Source: Chamaecrista fasciculata (Eukaryota; Streptophyta; Magnoliopsida; Fabales; Fabaceae). Taken from it: DNA of 64,000 nt. Position numbers and translations under genes: made by a program. Numbering within the stretch: position 1 is the first letter of the stretch; each line of letters begins with the position of its first letter. Shown one piece after another: positions 1-12,251 of the stretch. The stretch covers positions 252,236 through 316,235 of the forward strand of contig QANZ01005755.1 of NCBI GenBank assembly GCA_003254925.1. The letters run 5' to 3'. A model generated the notes under the pieces. The model did no database searches. It saw only the letters and a list, made by a program, of their open reading frames with translations, and was not told the origin of the DNA.

Positions 1-58
1 CAACCTCATTGCTCAAACCCAATACATTCTCATCCATCTCTAGCTATATTTATTATAT

Positions 59-227
59 GGGTCTAACATGTGTCAGGTTTCTTTTGATTGGTTAAGTGAG
101 TTTTTAAACATTAAAAATTATCTTTTAAATAAATTTTCGTAGATTTCAAGATATGAGATACTCTAGTAATCAATTAAAAGGAACTTTAAAATGTGTCATA
201 AGACACACATATATGTTAGATAAATTC
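59..227. mobile_element. MULE-type MITE, copy A
   Basis: A 169-bp element whose ends read inward as GGGTCTAAC and, on the other strand, GAATTTATCTAAC. It is flanked by ttattatat (50-58) and ttatcatat (228-236), an 8-of-9 match that fits a 9-bp Mutator-type target duplication. It has no coding capacity. A clearly homologous copy lies inverted at 23247-23431, where the 9-bp duplication is perfect, so the family assignment rests mainly on that copy. Confidence 0.65.
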
Positions 228-236
228 TTATCATAT

Positions 237-2836
237 TTATCATAATAATATAATCATCATTTTTATTCTTGTATAGTGGCTGCAGACAGTGTGTGAATTT
301 GTGGGCCGACATTCGAGCCCACTTTCAGGGCTTTCTATTCATATATAAGAGTGACCCTCCTCACTTTTCCACCACCTATACTCCATTAATTTTCTTATTT
401 AATTATATTAATGCCACTAACCTCTCCCTAATCACCATATTAACGCAATAATTACATTTTAAAAGGGGTTCCTGAAAGCAGATCATCAACTAACACAGTA
501 TAATTAGCAGGTGGGGCTGACTTAAACAGTTAATATATAGCAGTGCTGCCAATGCATCCTCAATTAATAATCTTATATATGTTATAAAGGAGCTAGGATT
601 CTTATAGTCATAATATATATATATATATATATTTCCCATGCAAGCGCATCCCTACATTTAATTAGGTTTCACTGATGAGGAAAACCTCTGTCCTCTAGTC
701 ATTAGTGTTGCTTTTATTTTACAAATTGAAGAATGACGAAAAAAGTAATGCTGCATTGTTTGTTCTTTTATATGTGTATTTCTATCTACTATATATCAAC
801 CATTAATTTGTTTCTTAGAAAAGCCATTGCAGAAGCATTAATTTGATAATCTTTGGTCTCTTGCTTAAATTTAATAAACAACAATATTATAAAAGCCATG
901 GATTTCTACAACTTGTATTGACAAATCTAGGGTTGGACATCTTCACTCTAATTAATTCAATTGCACAAGATTACTCCTCCCCCAGACCCTAATATAGATA
1001 AATATTGTCAAAAGTAGTTAAGTTACGTACTAACTTGCATACAAAAGCAAGACTAATAACTAGAGGATATACATCATTTATTTTCTACCTCACACCAAGA
1101 CTATACTTAAGTATCAATTTTTTTTTTTTACAGAGACCACCTCTATAAAGTACAAACATTTTCATTTTGAAGGCATTCCCTACAAATGTTTTTCAAAAAA
1201 TCAGGTGAGATCCAATATAAAATGTAGGGGCATTGCAGGATTGTAAGAGAATTTGTAGAAAGCGCAACAAAGTTGAAAGCATGGTTACTTTGTTTATTTT
1301 TTTTTTTTGTTGAAAAAAGTTGCTAGTGAGTCACATATCTGTCATCCTATTGGGTGTACTCTATTAGATTCCCATTTTTACTTCAAAAGAATAAAGAGTA
1401 ACGCAAGGAAAGGTAAATAGAATATAATGACACAAAAAATGATAATGATGATAGTTTTCCCTTTCCTAGATTTGTGCAGCTAGCAGAGTGACAAAATAAT
1501 TGTAGTGGGCGATAATTGCTTGGATGAGACTCAAAAACATATTGGAATTAAGAATGTGGAAAAAAAAAAGTTGGTTGTTATTTATAAAACTCAAATGTTG
1601 AGAATGAAAAAAAAAAGAAAAAAAGAAAAAAAAAAAGTTGTTATTTTTTGTCTGAAAAAAAAAGTGTTGCTGTGTTAAGAAGAAGATGTCGTTAATGCAT
1701 CAGATTGAGATAATTGAATCATGCTGAGGCCCAACCATATTACAAGTGCTAAGCCCAAACCAATTGTATATTTTTTTCAAATTAATCGTATTAATACAAA
1801 AATAAGTTCTCCAAATCGGGCCTTATAGATAGGCTTTTAGGTTGTTATTGTGCGGGCCTGGGCTTTCATCTTTTGCTGTAGGCCTCGGCCCATTTACTCA
1901 CGTTCAAATGTGAGTTCCTTTTTAAAGATGAAACCTGCTCATGGGATAAAATTTAGAAAATAATGAGTGAGTTCAAGTTTTTTGGCAGAAAAATAATGAG
2001 TGAGTTACCTGAAAAAAAAAGACATAATTTAGAGTGATGTTTATAATAACGGAAAAATAGACAAACAGGCCCTAAAACAATTTAGAGAAGAAATAAATGT
2101 GGGTTGTATAGTGTACATACCAAGTGTTGAATAAAAACATATTTTTTTCAACGAAATATGATAGAAAATAAAACTGAGTGAACTGTACATGAAAAGTGTA
2201 GAGCATATCAAAGCGTGATAACAAGATCAAGATATGTCTGCCACCTTAAGTCAGAAAGACATGTGAAAGAACAGAAAAGAAGTGGTACGTAGTACAATCG
2301 TACTATAGTGTGTGGTAGCTTAGAATAAATTTGCAACAATTAACTAATTTCGAGTTAAGTTATCATACATTCTTTTGTTTTTGGAGAGTCTCAATTAATA
2401 CACATTCCGTTCATTAATTAAATTTCCAACTATATAAACCATGGTAGCACAAACCACATACAGTATGTAGTTTCTGGGTTCTGACGACGAATGTACCATT
2501 CCATTTTGAATTACGACACAAAAAGACATGTACGTACATTACAGCTAGGAAGCCAATTTTTGTTTTTGGTAGGTAATACTAAGAAAAGCTCTATAGCTTT
2601 GCACTCCGTTTCTTCACTTCAATTTTGACACAAATATCGAAAATATGTATTAAAATTAAGAAAACAAATGAAAGAAAAAATGGAAAAGGAAGAGAGAGAG
2701 TGACACCATACATGAATGGCTAAGGCTAAGGAGTTTTTCTTAGCAATATTCTTTTTTTTTGCCAATATATATAAAGCCAATTTAATTTCCTTTCAAACCC
2801 ATATTCACAATATTGGGTCTTGTTTGAAACGTGCAA
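237..2836. other. Intergenic, no gene recognised
   Basis: AT-rich DNA with homopolymer runs and an (AT)n tract at 613-632. The open frames near 269 and 2716 are short, low in complexity and resemble no known family. I see no RNA gene. Confidence 0.6.
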
Positions 2837-3767
2837 GGGCGGAGCGAGGATTTTTTTTATTAGGTGTGCCGAATTTTATTTTGGCCAAAATTTTATTTTA
2901 GTCCCTAATACTTATTAAAAGTTCTATTTTGATCCTTAATGTTTGGGTTTAAGACTAGAGAAATATGACCATATTTAATAATTAGGCATCAATTTTAAAA
3001 CTTTTTTTAAAAAAAAATATGGCATGGCTTAACCACTTTCAGTCCCAAAGGTCATGGGTTCGAACGACAGTTCTGTATTTATGATTCACTGGCCATCTTA
3101 ATTTTACACACTGTCCATATTTCGTTGAGATAGTATGTGTAATATTTCGTTCATTGTATTACAAGCAGCTTATTAGCGTGTTTAATTACATAACTCAATT
3201 CTGATGATAATATTTTTGAAATAATGAAGCATTTCGGTATTAAAAAAAGAATAACCTCCTTAATATGAAAGGATAACAAGCCATGTAATGGAATTATTTG
3301 CATTGTGTATGCTAGTTGCTATTTTTTATGTTGAATTAAATTTTACCGGCATTCTTTGTAAAGAAAACTGAAAACGTCATATTACTTAAAAAAAAAAAAA
3401 AAACAATGCCAGTCCTGTATAATATTGTTAGTAAAAATTAGTGCGAAAACTTAATTAGTTTTTTAATAAAATGTTTATATGTTTTTGTCCAACTTATATA
3501 TTTTATTTTATAATATTAATAATATATAGAAAAAAGAAATATGTCAAAATTCTATTTTGGTCCTTAATGATTTTTTGTTCTGTTTTGATTCTTAATATTT
3601 TCTAAAAATTTTGAAATTGATCCCTAACTATTAAGTATGATCATATTTCTCTAGTCTCAAACCCAAACATTAAGGACCAAAATAAAACTTTTGATAAATA
3701 TTAGGGACTAAAATAAAATTTGGCCAAAAAAATTTCGACCCCTAATAAAAAAATCCTCGCTCTGCCC
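2837..3767. mobile_element. Foldback element with long inverted arms (GGGCGGAGC ends)
   Basis: The inverted arms run about 2837-3010 and 3590-3767. Both start GGGC(G/A)GAGCGAGG and stay alignable for about 170 bp, including the phrases tttagtccctaata and gagaaatatga. No flanking duplication is recognisable, so the class is uncertain; a decayed MULE-like foldback is most likely. The interior carries a tRNA-B-box-like GGGTTCGAAC near 3056, possibly a SINE head. No coding capacity. Confidence 0.6.
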
Positions 3768-3868
3768 ATGGGTAAATGGGTGATAACTGATATGTAATCT
3801 AAGTTTGTTTGGCAATCAATTTATAACGAGATTTGATATATATAGAGATGGGTGGGTTAGTGGGTATA

Positions 3869-4048
3869 TCTAATATTATATGGCTTCACCCCTTTCTGGT
3901 CGTCCATATTTAAAACTATAGTCTATGAAATTAAAAATAAGAGAAAATTTACTATTTGGTCTCTCTTTCTTTATTAAGTTAACAATTTAGTCCCTTATTT
4001 ATTATACATACATATTTACGTGCCCGTTAGGGCACGCAAAGCCCCTAG
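3869..4048 (+). mobile_element. Helitron-like non-autonomous element, copy 1
   Basis: A 180-bp element that starts with TC after an A and ends with CTAG before a T. Just inside the 3' end is a hairpin with a GTGCCC/GGGCAC core and a GTTA loop, whose stem is 11 bp in copy 2, followed by GCCC and CTAG. A TC start, a 3' hairpin, a CTRR end and insertion between A and T without target duplication are the Helitron signature. Two more copies lie inverted at 6168-6347 and 56286-56464. The arrangement is seen; the Helitron assignment is inferred. Confidence 0.65.
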
Positions 4049-4050
4049 TG

Positions 4051-4072
4051 TATATATATATATATATATATG
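4051..4072. repeat. (AT)n microsatellite
   Basis: A dinucleotide run directly after the Helitron-like copy. Comparable AT runs lie at 613-632, 6475-6497, 14283-14307, 22386-22412, 49391-49413 (inside FPP intron 1) and 57486-57512. Confidence 0.9.
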
Positions 4073-4177
4073 CATGCATTAACAAATATGGCTTAATTAA
4101 TCGTATACATAATGGAGGGGCAAAACATTGGTGGGGAGCAGGTCATGTGAATGACTTTTAACGTCATGTTAAGGAAC

Positions 4178-4216
<39 letters not shown>

Positions 4217-5109
4217 ACGCAAGTATGAATAATTAGAATTATTGATGCATGGTAACAAAAATATTACTTTTTAGTCTTTAAGTATGAACTTTTTGATATT
4301 TTATTTTTTTTTAGATGTATAAGCTATTTAGCTTTATAAATAATATTTTAATGATTAAATGATTAAAATTTATAAAAAAAAATTAAGAACTAAAACGTAT
4401 ATTCTCAATATATACTCATGAATTAAACTGTAATTTAGAAATAGATTAAGATACCGATTTTTTTTTCTCTAATATATAGTATATAGTAAGTTAAAAGAGA
4501 GAGAGAGGAAGAAGAGGTTGGTGAATTATTGTGAGTGGCATCCATGTGAAGTCATTGGTTTAATGTGTATGTCTGTATGATATCCACAAACAATGACAAA
4601 AGTGGTCTCATCTCCCGCATATTCCGCCATTCCAACGTGATATCTACAAAACATCATCAACCATCGAATCCTCCACTTTTGTTTGTACTATATATATCAT
4701 ATATCCACCCAATTCACTTCCTCAACATATTCGATCATGCTATGCTTCTCCGCCATTAATTCATTCTCAATCTTTCATTTTCTCACTCATTATTCTTCCT
4801 ATAAATATGTACATTTCTATTTCTATTCCATCCCTACGTTTCAACCCAATTTGTATATCTAGAAAACAAAAGCTCGTTATATTATGAGGGATTCTTGAAA
4901 TTCTACTAAATAAATTAATTGAGACAAGTGATTTGATGGTTGGGTCAATAGATTGCCACTAATTAAAAAATTATAGCAATTGATTAACTTACTATTAAAA
5001 AAACTAAAAATGCAAAAGTCCAATCAACTTTGCCAATTCAGTCCAACTCAATTCATTTTTTTTTTCTTCCTAGCAAATTCAAAGTCTATAGGGTTTTTTT
5101 TAAGTTAGG
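4073..5109. other. Intergenic, no gene recognised
   Basis: AT-rich DNA with more AT dinucleotide tracts around 4180-4217. A 64-codon open frame near 4565 has no recognisable family features. Confidence 0.55.
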
Positions 5110-5115
5110 ACAATC

Positions 5116-5530
5116 AGGGGTGGAACCAAGATTTTTGGATAGGGGCCAGTATATTTTTTTGGTAAAATTTTTATTTTGGTCTCTCATATTTATCTAAAGT
5201 TTTATTTTGATCCTTAACTTTTTTTTGTTCCGTTTAGTCTTTAATATTTCTTAAGTTTCATAGTTGGTTAATAACTATTGAATATAATTATATCTCTCTC
5301 ATTTTAATCCCGAACACAATGAAATCAGAGCTACGTGTTAAATTTGATGAGTTTTTTCTTTACAAAATTAGAGTCATCAACAAACGGGAGAGATATGAAT
5401 TCAATAGTTAGAGACCAATTATGAAACTTTTAGAAAACATTAAAGACCAAAGTTGAACCAAAAAAATATTAGGGACCAAAATGCAACTTTAGGTAAGCAT
5501 TAGGGACGAAATTAGAACTTGGCCTATTTT
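5116..5530. mobile_element. Decayed foldback element
   Basis: The left part (about 5160-5290) and right part (about 5400-5525) are imperfect inverted copies sharing phrases such as ttttattttgatcc and attagggaccaaa. They resemble the arms of the 2837-3767 element. Termini and target duplication cannot be fixed. Immediately right (5640-5725, - strand) is a tRNA-B-box-like GGGTTCAAGTCC, probably a SINE head. Confidence 0.45.
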
Positions 5531-6167
5531 TTTCTCTATATATTATCAATATTATAAGATAAAATGTATAAGTTGGACAAAAAAAATTATAAAACATATG
5601 AAAGTATGTAAAGAGAATTAAAATATTAAATAATGAAAAGTGATGAGTGACTAACATGGACTTGAACCCTTAACCTTTAGAAGACCAAAAAACATATTAG
5701 GGAGGCCATCACTAAACTATGAATGTAATATTACATGTAGAAAAATGGTGTGTTAGTCACCTTATTACCTCTCTATTATTGGATTATTTATTTGCCTCGA
5801 GATTTATATAGCATAGATCTCAAAGTAAAAAATAAAAAAATAAATTCAGTGTTAAAATAGTTGAGAAAAAAAAAAAGTTGGGACTTGATAAACGATGACC
5901 CAATTTCAATTGGCTCAAATTTGTATCGAGTTTAGTCTTATGAAACTTCCAACCCAATCCATGTATACTCCTAATACTCCAACTCATTGTATAAATTAGT
6001 CTGAAGTTTATAATATAATTTGAACTTGACAAGGGAGCTTTCATAATGGAATAATTGATGCCGAATTTTGACTAACACGCATGATTAATATTTGATTTCG
6101 TTTCTTCTTAATTTTCAGATCTAGAGTATTAAGATTTGAACACATATGTGAAGGCACATAAAATAAA

Positions 6168-6347
6168 CTAGGGGCTTTGCGTGCCCTAACGGGCACGCAA
6201 ATATGTATGTAAAATAAATAAAGGACTAAATTGTTAACTTGGTAAAGAAAGAGACACCAAATAGTAAATTTTATTTTATTTTTAATTTCATAGACTATAG
6301 TTTTAAACATGGACGACCAGAAAGGGGTGGAGCCATATAATATAAGA
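6168..6347 (-). mobile_element. Helitron-like non-autonomous element, copy 2
   Basis: The same 180-bp family as copy 1, in opposite orientation and highly similar along its whole length. On the - strand it begins TCTTATATTATATGG after an A and ends in an 11-bp-stem hairpin (TTTGCGTGCCC / GGGCACGCAAA), GCCC and CTAG before a T. Open frames crossing it are incidental. Confidence 0.68.
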
Positions 6348-6681
6348 TATGAAGGGTTTAGTTTTGTTTCGACAGTTGGTCCGTTTGAGCAACCGTTACG
6401 AAACTATCCAATGTATTACGTACAGTTCATATCTGTGTGAATATATATATGTATGTATGAGGTCAAACTCAAACTATATATATATATATATATATATCAT
6501 TTTGAACTTTGAAGGAGTTTATTTGATTAGCTTTCGGCGACCTGACATGACTAGACCCCCTCTAGAAAAGAAAAGAAAAGAAAAGAAAAAAAAAAAAAGG
6601 AAAGAAAAGAATAATGCTTTGTACATGCATGTTTTATTAATAGGAAAGAGGAAATTAGTTATCAAATGGCTAAACGGTATA

Positions 6682-6948
6682 CTCCCTCCGTTCCTATATA
6701 TCTGATGTTTAAGGTAAAAACAGACAGATTAAGGAAATGATTAGCTCACCTAAAATGAAGAGAAAAATGAGGTAAAAAGACTAAACTATCCCTATTAAAT
6801 TACTAAGAAAATGTTTATTCATTTATGACTCTACTATATTTAATAGGGATAGAATGGTAAAAGAATAATTAATGCTCTCTTGAAGTTATAAAACATCAGA
6901 TATTTTGGAATAAAAAAAAGTTCTCCAGATATTCAAGAACGGAGGGAG
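6682..6948. mobile_element. Stowaway-type MITE (Tc1/mariner-derived)
   Basis: A 267-bp element bounded by CTCCCTCCGTTC and its inverse GAACGGAGGGAG, flanked on both sides by the dinucleotide TA (6680-6681 and 6949-6950). CTCCCTCCGT ends with TA target sites are the hallmark of Stowaway MITEs. TATCTGATGTTT recurs in inverted orientation inside both ends. No coding capacity. Confidence 0.9.
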
Positions 6949-6950
6949 TA

Positions 6951-8111
6951 CGTAATTATTAATTAATGAATGAATGAATATGAATGCCAATCATTTTCAA
7001 TCATTTGATGTAATTAAAAAAAGGGGTTAAACAATGAATGATTCTGATTAGCGTGTGGAAAGGAATGGAAGAATTAGGGGGAAGCAACATCCTACCCACC
7101 AAAGAATTGTGTACCATAAGCCATAGCCTTTACGTCAATGAACATTATCATGGTGTCCGCAATTCTCGTCAACGAACAACTATGTATGAATCATATATTC
7201 CTTTTATTATATATCGTCAATTTTATAGTACTAATTAATTATTCTTTTCATCATGGAAGAGAGAGACAGGGATTAAAACTAAAAGCATATATATGAATAG
7301 TAAAAAGGACGTGTTAATTAAACCGTTAGTACTGTACGTTTTAAGATGCATATACACTTGTTATAAACAATAATATACTAATAATTAACAAATGATCATT
7401 TTTTTTTTTATAATAACAACAAATGATCAACTGGCGATATAGAAATTGTAAAAATAACTCAACAGATCAATATGGATTGGATTTATTGAGAAGGACTAAT
7501 CTCCCACATACACCACAACATAATGAACCTTTATTTGAATACTGTTAAGAAAAGTAACCACATTATTGCCTAATAACGATTCAATATAATTGATTCTAAT
7601 AAAAAATAGCTGTGAAAAATAAAAAAAGAAAAAAAGAAAAATAGCTAAACAGATTATTTATAAGGGTTCAAGTCTAAGAAAGTAAAGAATATATAAAGCC
7701 AAATAATATATACTTATTTACTATATATACTTAGTTTATCTTTACAAAATTTCCACTATATATTTATAGATTACAAATTTTTGCAACAGTAGTAAAAAGA
7801 TAGATATGGTGATAATTAATGACGAAAGAATGTAAGACACGAAACTTTTGAGGTTGAAAGGGAAGCGTGGATTTTAGGTAACGAGGAAATTAGATAATCG
7901 AAAACAGAGAATTTTGAAGACTATTCGAAATTCAAAAGTACTTCCTTGATTTGGCCTTTGAGTATGGAAAATGTTATCGCGAATTGATTAGTTGATAGTC
8001 ACTCCAAGACGATAATTACAATACAATTGAAAAAGAAATATAGAAGAAGAGTAATGTCATAGTAGAGAGGTATTAAACTACTACATTTTAAAACAACTAA
8101 TTTCTAATTAA
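6951..8111. other. Intergenic; contains a tail-only LINE insertion
   Basis: No gene recognised. At 7387-7398 and 7418-7429 the 12-mer aacaaatgatca is repeated directly around a 19-nt T-rich insert (7399-7417). Confidence 0.55.
7399..7417 (-). mobile_element. Tail-only retroposon insertion
   Basis: On the - strand the insert is a few bases followed by a run of A, flanked by a perfect 12-bp target duplication aacaaatgatca. This is what extreme 5' truncation of a LINE leaves: essentially only the poly(A) tail. Confidence 0.65.
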
Positions 8112-8127
8112 CTTTGAGTATTTAATT

Positions 8128-8954
8128 TTTTTTTACTTGAAACATAATTTATTCAAAAGCAAAACAAAACCAAACACAGTACAAATAAAAACAAAGCAAA
8201 AAAGTCAACCCCTCCCTAGCATAAACAACACTAGACAAGATATCAACTAATGAAGGTGAGGGGTTTGCAACCAATCCAAGAGGACCCATCTTCGTGTCAG
8301 ACAAATTGGCAAGATAAACAACTGTCAAGTTAGCATATCTAAGGATCAAACTAAAGCTACAACCATATAAAAAATTGAAAACATAAATAACGTCATCTAA
8401 AAAAGACAAACATTTTCCAATAAGGACAGGAGACAACCTCAGTGGCTAATCTAAAAAAAGACATAATAAGACTCAAAGCAACAATAATTATTTGATAAAA
8501 TGTTGTCGTGGAAGCAAAACAAGAAACGACGTTGTGGAAGTACCTGACATAAAAACGCCACCAAGCATCCAAAAACCCGAACCAAACTTGTAAGTCGTCT
8601 TAGAAGTCAGAAGCCGTCGTGGAACGCCTAGTTCAAAGTCATTGTAGGAGAGAAAGTCAGGCCACATTGACACTGTGGGAGCCCTAATTTAGAACGCCTC
8701 AACCACAAAACTCTATAAATAAAGTAACACTCTCATAAAGAGAGAAAGAGTCCCTCACGGAGGATTAATTTTCAATACTACCTAGACAGAGGGATAACTA
8801 GCTACCACTGTGCAAAAAAATAAAATAGGGGCTACCACCGTTGGAAGGGTGGCATCCCGACAACGCCTCTACAAAGAACGTGTGGAAGATAGAGTAGAGG
8901 GAAAAGCAAATCGCTTATCATTTTAACCAACCCCTTCTTAATTTTTTTTGTATG
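8128..8954 (-). mobile_element. L1-type LINE insertion, probably internally deleted
   Basis: An 827-bp insertion flanked by a perfect 16-bp duplication ctttgagtatttaatt (8112-8127 and 8955-8970), with a poly(A) tail on the - strand at the low-coordinate end. A - strand frame at 8149-8436 ends in a segment (ANLTVVYLANLSD, then GLVANPSPSLVDIL) resembling the C-terminal RNase H end of plant LINE ORF2. The part nearer 8954 shows no ORF2 similarity and could be a 5'-UTR joined to the 3' end by internal deletion. TSD and tail are seen; family and deletion are inferred. Confidence 0.65.
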
Positions 8955-8970
8955 CTTTGAGTATTTAATT

Positions 8971-11900
8971 AATTTGAATAAAATTTGATTTTACTATAAA
9001 CATGCATAAAAATCGAGATTTAATGATAAAATAATTTAATATTTTACACAAGTTAAATGAGCCGATTATAAGGTTATTTCAAAATCTGAATAAAAAATTA
9101 TGCAGAAGCAAGTATGATGAGCCCTATGTAAGTTTGTAAGAAAGATATAGCAAATTGTACAAGAGCCCAAATTAAAGTATATATATATTGATTCTTTAAA
9201 AGTGAAAGAAAAAGATAAATTTGTTGAAGAATTATTATATTTGGGGCTTACTTAATAATTATTATTTAAAATATTAATTAATATATAGTCCAATTATATA
9301 TACGATAACTATAACTAACTGTAAATAATTTAATTATGATTATTGGATTTTGGTTTCGTGTTGTAACTAGTAACTAGACTTTGAATCCAATAATAACATA
9401 TATACAATTGGATAGTTTAAGGCTATCTATGATTGGTAGATAATTGCTAGCTCAATCCTATGTAAATCCAAGAGTTGAATCGTCTCTCCAATTTATCTTG
9501 ACATACTTTTTCAATTCATTATAGTCCCCAACTCACCATCCAAATTATGCTATGAAAAACTGAAATCAAAGCAGCTTCAAATGGAAGGAACATTTTTGTT
9601 TATTATTAAGGAACGTCATATAGATAAATAGCAGCATAGAAATTGATTGGGTTTAATTTAGGCAGGCGTGCATTGACATGATGATGAAAAAGTGAAGATT
9701 TGTGGTGGTAGTCGTTCTCTGTTTTATAAAGTGTTTTTGTAGTGATGAGTCACCTTTTGTTACGTAAGATCTCCTTTTCAAAGATAAAAACGAAAAGAAA
9801 TTAGTCAGATGACGACTTACGAGTGCAACTACACCTGTACTACTATGCTTTTTTTTTTTTTTGCCAACCTGTACTACTATGCTTTGCTTTCCCTTTTTTT
9901 TCTTCTTCCTGACCAAAAGGCCCTTTTTTGTGAGGTGGATCATATAACAATAAAACATGCATGTACAACAAATTAAATTTAAAACACCATCAAATTAATA
10001 TAAGTTCGATATTATATATATTTTAGGTTGAATATTCAAATAGATAATTTATATTTTTGTTTTAAAGTTTATTTTAGTCTTATATTTTTTATAATGTTTA
10101 AATTGATCATATATATTTTCATAATCATCGATATTTTATATGTGATTTGTATATATTTATATTTAAATTAAATATTGTTACTTGTTTGTTATTCTCACAT
10201 AATATTTTTTCAAACAATAATTTTTTAAAATAAAATATAGTTTATATAAATTGTCATTTGTGTTATAAAATCAAATAATTATTTATTACCATAAAAAAAA
10301 TAAAACTTAAAATATTGGTAATAATTTATAAGTTTTATTGTATTTTTACTTAGCTTTTTTTATTACTATTATTTTATAAATTTTAATGTAGAAATATTTT
10401 TTATTCAAAAAATGTTGGCCCACTAACTAACACATCTAAACTCGATAAATATTCAAAATCATTTGACACTAGGTTAAGGATTGTGTGAGTTGCTCAAACA
10501 ATCCCAATCAACCTATTTTACTGTAGAAGAACATATCATAACTATTTATATCGAAACAAATGGTTATTTTGATTCATTAGAACTTAAATAGGTAAAGAAT
10601 TTTTTTATTGAGTTGCACGCTTACTTAATTAATTAAAAACGAGTAAACCCTAATTGCAAGAAATCATATTTTCTACCAAAATGACCATTGTCAATAATAA
10701 AAATACTATTATGCCTTAATCTATTAAAATTATCGACCGATGTATAAGTGAATAAATTCATTTGATGAAGATGATTGCATTACTTTCGTTTTAACTTAAA
10801 ATATAATAAATTTGCACGAATTAACGATATATTTTTGGGAAGTAATCAACGTCTAGTACGGTACCTTAACAAGCACGTACGGTGGAATCGATAACAAGTA
10901 AGTTTTTTCTTATTTTTTTTGAAAAAGAAAAAATAATTAATATAGAATATTGTGATAGTAATTAGTGGGAAGTATATTCAATTGGATGGTGGTGGAAATA
11001 AAACTCCATTTTTGGCGCTGACTAGCTAGCTATAAAACGCTGTTTTGAAAACGACGCTCGACGGGGCGCATGGTGCGGATCAAACCCTCCTCTATACATA
11101 TTAAATATTTCATTTTAATCAACATGCTCGTATATAGCAAACAAAAATTAATATATATCTTTACGAGTACTAATTTTGTATTTGTATTAGAAATGTGTTC
11201 ATTTGGTGTTAATTATATGGTCACTATTCTAATTTTGCTCATCATTAATTAGTTGTAAACCACCAACTGAGCGTCAACGTATTCGGCAGCTAACTGTTTG
11301 AACTTTGAACTTCGAGCTTCTCTTTTCTTTTTCTGTAAGTAGTTAAAGGGAAATTAAAAACTGGATTGGTTACTAAATGGTTAGATATATATTTGTTCTG
11401 CTTCGGTCTCATGAGACAGTTCATATATTTGTTCAATTTTAAAAAGTCAATATGGACGAGTAAACTGGAATAGATAATAATAAAAATACACATATATATA
11501 TATATACAAAGTTAAGCATAATTTTATAACACATTAAAAAAAGTATATTTTTATTATTGACAATGGTCATGCCTGCTTGTCAAGCCAATGATTACCAATC
11601 TTCAAAGAAATTTATCGGAAGAATGGTCTTCACTATTCAATTGTTGAATAGTTTATAATATTATTAATGTGATTATTTTGGATAAAATAAATAAAAATAT
11701 ATTTATGATGTATAATTAATTTAATATAATAAATAGAATTTTATTTATTTTATCTATTAAAATCACATTGATAATATTACAAATTTTCTAACACAATATT
11801 CATTGAGACTTTTCCAATGTTGAAACTATAGCCAAGAGAAGGTAAAAAACAAAAGGCAATTGAAAAATAAAATGGATATATATATATATAAAGCTATTGT

Positions 11901-12037
11901 ATTGGAATAAGTCAAAACTAAATATTTGAAAAATAAATGATGATTATGATTAGAGACTTGAAAGGAAGAAAGTGAGAAGAATGAGAATGAGTGTTAACAC
12001 ATTAATATCTTATTAAAAAAATTCATAAATTGTATAA
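8971..12037. other. Intergenic; contains a tail-only LINE insertion
   Basis: Strongly AT-rich with no gene recognised. Small open frames near 9653, 11070 and 11290 are low in complexity and unlike known proteins. The one structured item is the duplicated 19-mer at 9833-9885. Confidence 0.55.
9852..9866 (-). mobile_element. Tail-only retroposon insertion (15 nt)
   Basis: The 19-mer acctgtactactatgcttt occurs at 9833-9851 and again at 9867-9885. Between them are only 15 nt, which on the - strand read TGGC followed by A residues. The long target duplication with almost nothing but poly(A) inside indicates LINE-type target-primed reverse transcription with extreme 5' truncation. Confidence 0.75.
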
Positions 12038-12046
12038 TAACTAAAA

Positions 12047-12242
12047 GGGTAATGCTAACAAGTGCCCTTTAAGGTGCATTAATTGCACTATGAAAATAAA
12101 ATTTCTACTTTGAAAATACAAATTTATTTTAGAATTTTAAAGAAACAATAATTCTTTGTCTCTTTCAAAGTATAAATTTTGAAGTAAATTTACAATTTAA
12201 TATACCTTAACAAGTGCTTTAGGGTACTTGTTAGCATTATCC
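12047..12242. mobile_element. MULE-type MITE
   Basis: A 196-bp element with terminal inverted repeats GGGTAATGCTAACAAG on the left and GGATAATGCTAACAAG read from the right. It is flanked by a perfect 9-bp duplication taactaaaa (12038-12046 and 12243-12251). The 9-bp duplication places it with Mutator-derived MITEs. Non-coding. Confidence 0.85.
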
Positions 12243-12251
12243 TAACTAAAA

